From Chara braunii (taxonomy: Eukaryota > Streptophyta > Charophyceae > Charales > Characeae): a stretch of DNA of 20,048 nucleotides. Location of the stretch: contig BFEA01000207.1 of assembly GCA_003427395.1 (NCBI GenBank), forward strand, positions 45,652 through 65,699, given 5' to 3'. The notes beneath the pieces are model-generated. The model saw only the letters and a program-made list of their open reading frames with translations. It ran no database searches and was not told the DNA's origin. Positions 17,761-20,048 of the stretch are shown in pieces (within the stretch, counting starts at the first letter, position 1; each line of letters starts with the position of its first letter). Position numbers and translations under genes: made by a program.

Positions 17761-18291
17761 GAAAGTGCTGACTTTCAGAAATGGGCAAAAAAAAGTGAAA
17801 AAAACTTCAAAAAAAGAAATGGGAACCTCTCTTTCTCTTTTTCACAGCTCATTGGTGACAGAGCACAGGTAGAAAATTGGAGAGCACATTTTGTCATTTT
17901 CCCTCATCCCACCTCTCTGTCAGATCTTCTTACGTCAGTGTCGAGTTGTTCAGCGCTGTAGAAGCTCTTCTCCCTCTTTCGTCAACTTCCCGGCTCCGAG
18001 TTAGGAAAAAAACTCTCCTTCCTCTACAATAATACCCACCAAGGTGTCGGGCAACAGTGTCCAACAGCTTTCCAGAAGCTCCACCAAACATACTATCTAC
18101 CATAAGTGATGTCATTCTTTCTGACACATCATTCTTTCTCTGAGCAGATATGGTTTTAGACAGCAATGCCGTCACCCACTCAATTGCCGGCAGAGCAAAG
18201 AAGACTTAGCTGTGACATGCCATGCCGTTCATGACGGGGCATGGTCTGAAAATGAAAAGGTGGAAAGCACATGTGGAAAAGTGAAAAGTAA
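17761..18291. other. No gene; short hairpins only
   Basis: An adenine-rich stretch (17788-17820) and a hairpin CCATGCC...GGGCATGG (about 18219-18243) are the only structures noted. No U6 upstream element or TATA box at the expected spacing is visible ahead of 18292. Confidence 0.35.
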
Positions 18292-18355
18292 ATCGGAACG
18301 ATACAGAGATGATTAGCATGGCCCTGTGCAAGGATGACAGACATGGTCCATTTTA
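18292..18355 (+). pseudogene. U6 snRNA relic (plant-type)
   Basis: GGAACGATACAGAGA (18294 onward) and GATTAGCATGGCCC reproduce the central U6 spliceosomal RNA. The ACAGAGA box that pairs with the 5' splice site and the AGC triad are intact, followed by GCAAGGATGACA. The 3' part has lost about ten bases and then shows ATGGTCCA.TTTT, the plant form of the U6 3' end. The 5' stem-loop is missing or unrecognisable. The base after ACAGAGA is changed. No U6 promoter is visible, so this is a pseudogene. The poly(A) at 18401 suggests a retrotransposed origin. Confidence 0.85.
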
Positions 18356-18399
18356 TTATGAAACAATGTCGCAGTCAAGGTTCGAGTTTCGAATAGGCA

Positions 18400-18447
<48 letters not shown>
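18356..18447 (+). repeat. Chimeric 3' segment and 47-nt poly(A)
   Basis: About 45 bases of non-U6 sequence (GAAACAATGTCGCAGTCAAG and on) join the U6 relic to an uninterrupted run of 47 A at 18401-18447. U6 transcripts are not polyadenylated, so the poly(A) must come from a joined second RNA. No convincing target-site duplication was found on either side. Confidence 0.75.
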
Positions 18448-18448
<1 letters not shown>

Positions 18449-18546
18449 ACTAAATGCAACTTCGTTGCGGGAGCAGTTTGGAATGTGCAGAAATTTGAAA
18501 AAAAGCAAAAATCATGAAAAATGGTAATTTTATTTTTCCCCACTCA

Positions 18547-18548
<2 letters not shown>

Positions 18549-18606
<58 letters not shown>
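18549..18606. repeat. (CT)n microsatellite
   Basis: Pure CT dinucleotides for about 58 bases. It is followed by T-rich sequence to about 18642. Confidence 0.97.
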
Positions 18607-18608
<2 letters not shown>

Positions 18609-19152
18609 CCTTTCCATCGTTTACGACCTTTTTTTTTTTTTCACCTTTCCAAACTTAGGTGTGAGTGACCTGCCGGTATGTGTTTTTTTTTGCCTATTCG
18701 GAACTCTTTTTGGCTACAAACGTCGTTGGCTCTTTTCCTTCTTCGCATACAAAGAAAACTAAGGACTGCAGACAGACAGACGGATGCACAATCCTATGAA
18801 ATTAGTGTGAACATACTGTGGTGTTACTGTCGTTTTCCTCCTCGGGCCCATCAATGCCCCCTGATCCTGTATACCCCTTTGTGGGAGTTGGGACTGAACC
18901 GACCTTCGGCCTGTTGGAGGGTGGGGAAGAAACGAGAGAGAGTAAGGGAAGAAGCAGAAGCAAAGAAGAAAGACCCGGTTGCAATTCATTGGCTCTTCGG
19001 TCATCCGTAACATAAGCTTTAGGGGGAGCAGCCCTACCAAGAAAGGCAAGCTACCGCCTACCCAGATTCTCTGTTTCTGGCCATCGTTAGGCACACACAT
19101 GGATTCCGTGGTACCGGCCGTTGATTTCTGTCATCTGAATTGAGATGACGGA
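18607..19152. other. No gene; possible tRNA-like 3' half near 18870-18912 (-)
   Basis: On the minus strand AGGCCGAAGGTCGGTTCAGTCC resembles the variable loop and T-arm of a tRNA, but no A-box accompanies it. The rest shows no recognised feature. Confidence 0.3.
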
Positions 19153-19244
19153 TCCGGTTACGGGATATGAACCCGCGACTCTGCCGTGACAGGCAAGTGG
19201 GACCTCAGCCCCACATCCTCGACTCACATCAAAATACAGATTCT
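19153..19244 (-). other. tRNA-Asp-like SINE head, copy in minus orientation
   Basis: The minus strand carries GGGGCTGAGG (D-arm-like), then TTGCCTGTCACGGCA, which resembles the tRNA-Asp(GUC) anticodon arm. A well-formed T-arm GCGGG-TTCATAT-CCCGT follows. An extra 5' stretch (GAATCTGTATTTTGATGTGA) precedes the tRNA part and is shared with the inverted copy at 19300-19372. The acceptor stem is not closed. A SINE head is likelier than a tRNA gene. Confidence 0.55.
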
Positions 19245-19372
19245 GGTGTCAGCCACGAACGTCTTCTCGGACAGGGTTCCTTTTTCTGGCTGGCCACTTC
19301 GGATCTGTATTTTGCTGTGAAGTCGAGCATTTGGGGCTGAGGTCCCACTTGCCTGTCGAGCAGAGAGACCCT
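19187..19372. repeat. Inverted repeat made of two tRNA-like heads
   Basis: 19187-19244 pairs with 19300-19358 over about 58 bp with few mismatches (GACAGGCAAGTGGGACCTCA is shared exactly), and weaker pairing continues outward to about 19177 and 19372. The right arm is the first half of the same tRNA-Asp-like unit read on the plus strand. The structure is therefore two SINE heads facing each other around a ~55-bp centre. Confidence 0.85.
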
Positions 19373-19416
19373 AGTGGGTAGCAGCATCAGCTGGCCACTC
19401 ACAGAATGACAAGCCA

Positions 19417-19655
19417 CCTGATGCGTCGGTAAAACTCCGACGAAACAGTTTGTCACATCCCCTCGTTTGTTCTCCTCTTCTCCCTCTTTGCCTACGGTTT
19501 ACCCGGCACTTCTGATCGACAATACATATGTATATTTATCATCAAACAGAGCTGCAGAGTAAACCGTGGGCAGAGAGGGAGAAGAGCACAACAAACGAGG
19601 GACTGTGAAAAACTGTTCCATCGGAGTATCACGGTACTATCACTGACTCATCAGG
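19417..19655. mobile_element. Foldback element with hammerhead-bearing arms
   Basis: Outer ends CCTGATGCGTC (19417) and GACTCATCAGG (to 19655) are complementary. The long inner arms 19432-19507 and 19553-19630 pair over about 75 bp (ACTCCGAYGRAACAGTTT, CCCTCGTTTGTT, CTTCTCCCTCT, ACGGTTTAC). The centre is ACATATGT at about 19524-19531. Each arm begins with hammerhead ribozyme core sequence reading inward. No coding capacity. It could be a foldback transposon or two retrozyme-type copies integrated head to head. Confidence 0.85.
19418..19451 (+). ncRNA. Partial hammerhead core (left arm)
   Basis: CTGATGC (19418-19424; canonical CTGATGA) is followed by a perfect stem II GTCGG/CCGAC (19425-19429 with 19437-19441, loop TAAAACT). 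GAAA (19442-19445) and ACAGTTT (stem III 3' strand) come next. Upstream there is no matching stem III 5' strand, cleavage triplet or stem I like those of the other two copies, so this is only the 3' half of the motif. Confidence 0.55.
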
Positions 19656-19676
19656 AGGCTGAACCCTCTACAGTCT
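19610..19676 (-). ncRNA. Type III hammerhead ribozyme-like motif (best copy)
   Basis: All positions are on the minus strand, 5' to 3'. Stem III AGACTGT (19676-19670) is followed by cleavage nucleotide A (19669). Stem I is GAGG/CCTC (19668-19665 with 19658-19655), a perfect 4-bp stem with loop GTTCAG. The core CTGATGA (19654-19648) is fully canonical. Stem II is longer and imperfect (19647-19620), closing with an inner AGTA/TACT hairpin. GGA follows at 19619-19617, then ACAGTTT (19616-19610), which pairs with all seven bases of the first strand, one as G-T. The only core deviation is A13 to G, expected to weaken or abolish cleavage. The predicted scissile bond is 19669/19668. Confidence 0.72.
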
Positions 19677-19716
19677 ATAGAGTCCCCTAACTGATGCACT
19701 GTAAGTGAGAATCCAC

Positions 19717-19738
19717 CTTAACCCCTGCTGTGGTTAAG
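19717..19738. repeat. Short perfect hairpin CTTAACC/GGTTAAG
   Basis: Seven-base arms flank an 8-base loop just upstream (minus-strand sense) of the hammerhead motif. It has no T-run and no clear role. Confidence 0.5.
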
Positions 19739-19950
19739 CATGAACGACAGCCCAGCAACTGATACCCTGAGGTGGGCACCAACCACTGCCCTCACGGTAC
19801 CTGTGACAAAATCAAAGCAGACTATCACTCACACACACCAGATGGAAAACTCTACAGACTGCAGGTTCACACCCCATCACGCACCAGCAACACACCCACG
19901 AAACAAAGAAAGGTCTGTCACAGCCAGAAAATACACTCCAGCCACACTGC

Positions 19951-20048
19951 TGGCATATATTGTCAACCAGAACTGCCCGGTCAACCATAGTCTCTCTCTC
20001 TCTATCATCATATATACCGGGCAGTTCTGTTTGTGACGATATATGCTA
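19951..20048. repeat. Inverted repeat at the window edge
   Basis: 19951-19981 (TGGCATATATTGTCAACCAG and on) pairs with 20016-20048, sharing GAACTGCCCGGT exactly. A short TC tract lies in the ~34-bp centre. The element may continue past the window end. Confidence 0.8.

Noticed and set aside
18292-18355. Functional U6 gene
   Set aside because: 5' stem-loop lost, 3' internal deletion, no upstream sequence element or TATA box at the usual distance, and a poly(A) follows.
19690-19712. Plus-strand CTGATGC-stem-AGAA near the hammerhead locus
   Set aside because: The GAAA box is absent and no stem I or stem III can be drawn.

Overview
This window looks like a stretch of a large, repeat-rich eukaryotic nuclear genome from a draft assembly (scattered N bases and one sequencing-adapter junction). 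Several signals point to the green plant lineage, perhaps a streptophyte alga. A U6 snRNA relic ends in the plant-type ATGGTCC 3' block. The LINE is of the plant/L1-like type with a C-terminal zinc knuckle. There are type III hammerhead ribozyme-like motifs, which in eukaryotic genomes are best known from plant retrozymes. The lineage call is an inference, not a proof. I see no convincing intact host protein-coding gene; nearly everything I can name is a mobile element, a relic or a repeat.

Layout. 1-1450: AC/AG microsatellite, two copies of a retroelement 3' tail, a Nextera-type mosaic-end junction inside an exact 190-bp duplication (assembly or library artefact), then an ATGCATGCAT minisatellite. 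1630-3430: a tRNA-like sequence, a diverged direct repeat, otherwise unassigned. 3430-6510: two CA microsatellites that share a unique flank, a T/G-rich imperfect repeat, a degenerate type III hammerhead (4362-4417), a 40-bp perfect tandem repeat and a tRNA-like sequence. 6730-8240: a CA microsatellite and two foldback elements, one a ~352-bp near-complete palindrome. 8937-10410: GTACG-rich repeats, a tRNA-like sequence, AT-rich double hairpins and a 217-bp tandem duplication. 10422-11375 (-): a truncated group II intron-type reverse transcriptase/maturase ORF, abutting that repeat array.

11570-12160: poly(T)-headed retroelement 3' tails and a 77-bp tandem repeat. About 12516-16690 (-): a 5'-truncated non-LTR retrotransposon (LINE) with APE endonuclease, reverse transcriptase and zinc-knuckle regions, broken by at least three frameshifts and four in-frame stops; its 3' end may reach the poly(A) at 11980-11993. 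17230-17760: short repeats, stacked palindromes and a tRNA-like 3' half. 18292-18447: a U6 snRNA core joined to a short unrelated stretch and a 47-nt poly(A), like a chimeric retrocopy. 19153-19372: two tRNA-Asp-like heads in inverted orientation. 19417-19676: a foldback element whose two arms each carry hammerhead ribozyme sequence. 19951-20048: an inverted repeat at the window edge.

How the parts may work together (inference): a LINE machinery probably mobilised the poly(A)-tailed relics, including the U6 chimera and the elements sharing its 3' tail. The hammerhead motifs suggest a separate retrozyme-like or other self-cleaving RNA family, present at two loci in this window in mutated form.
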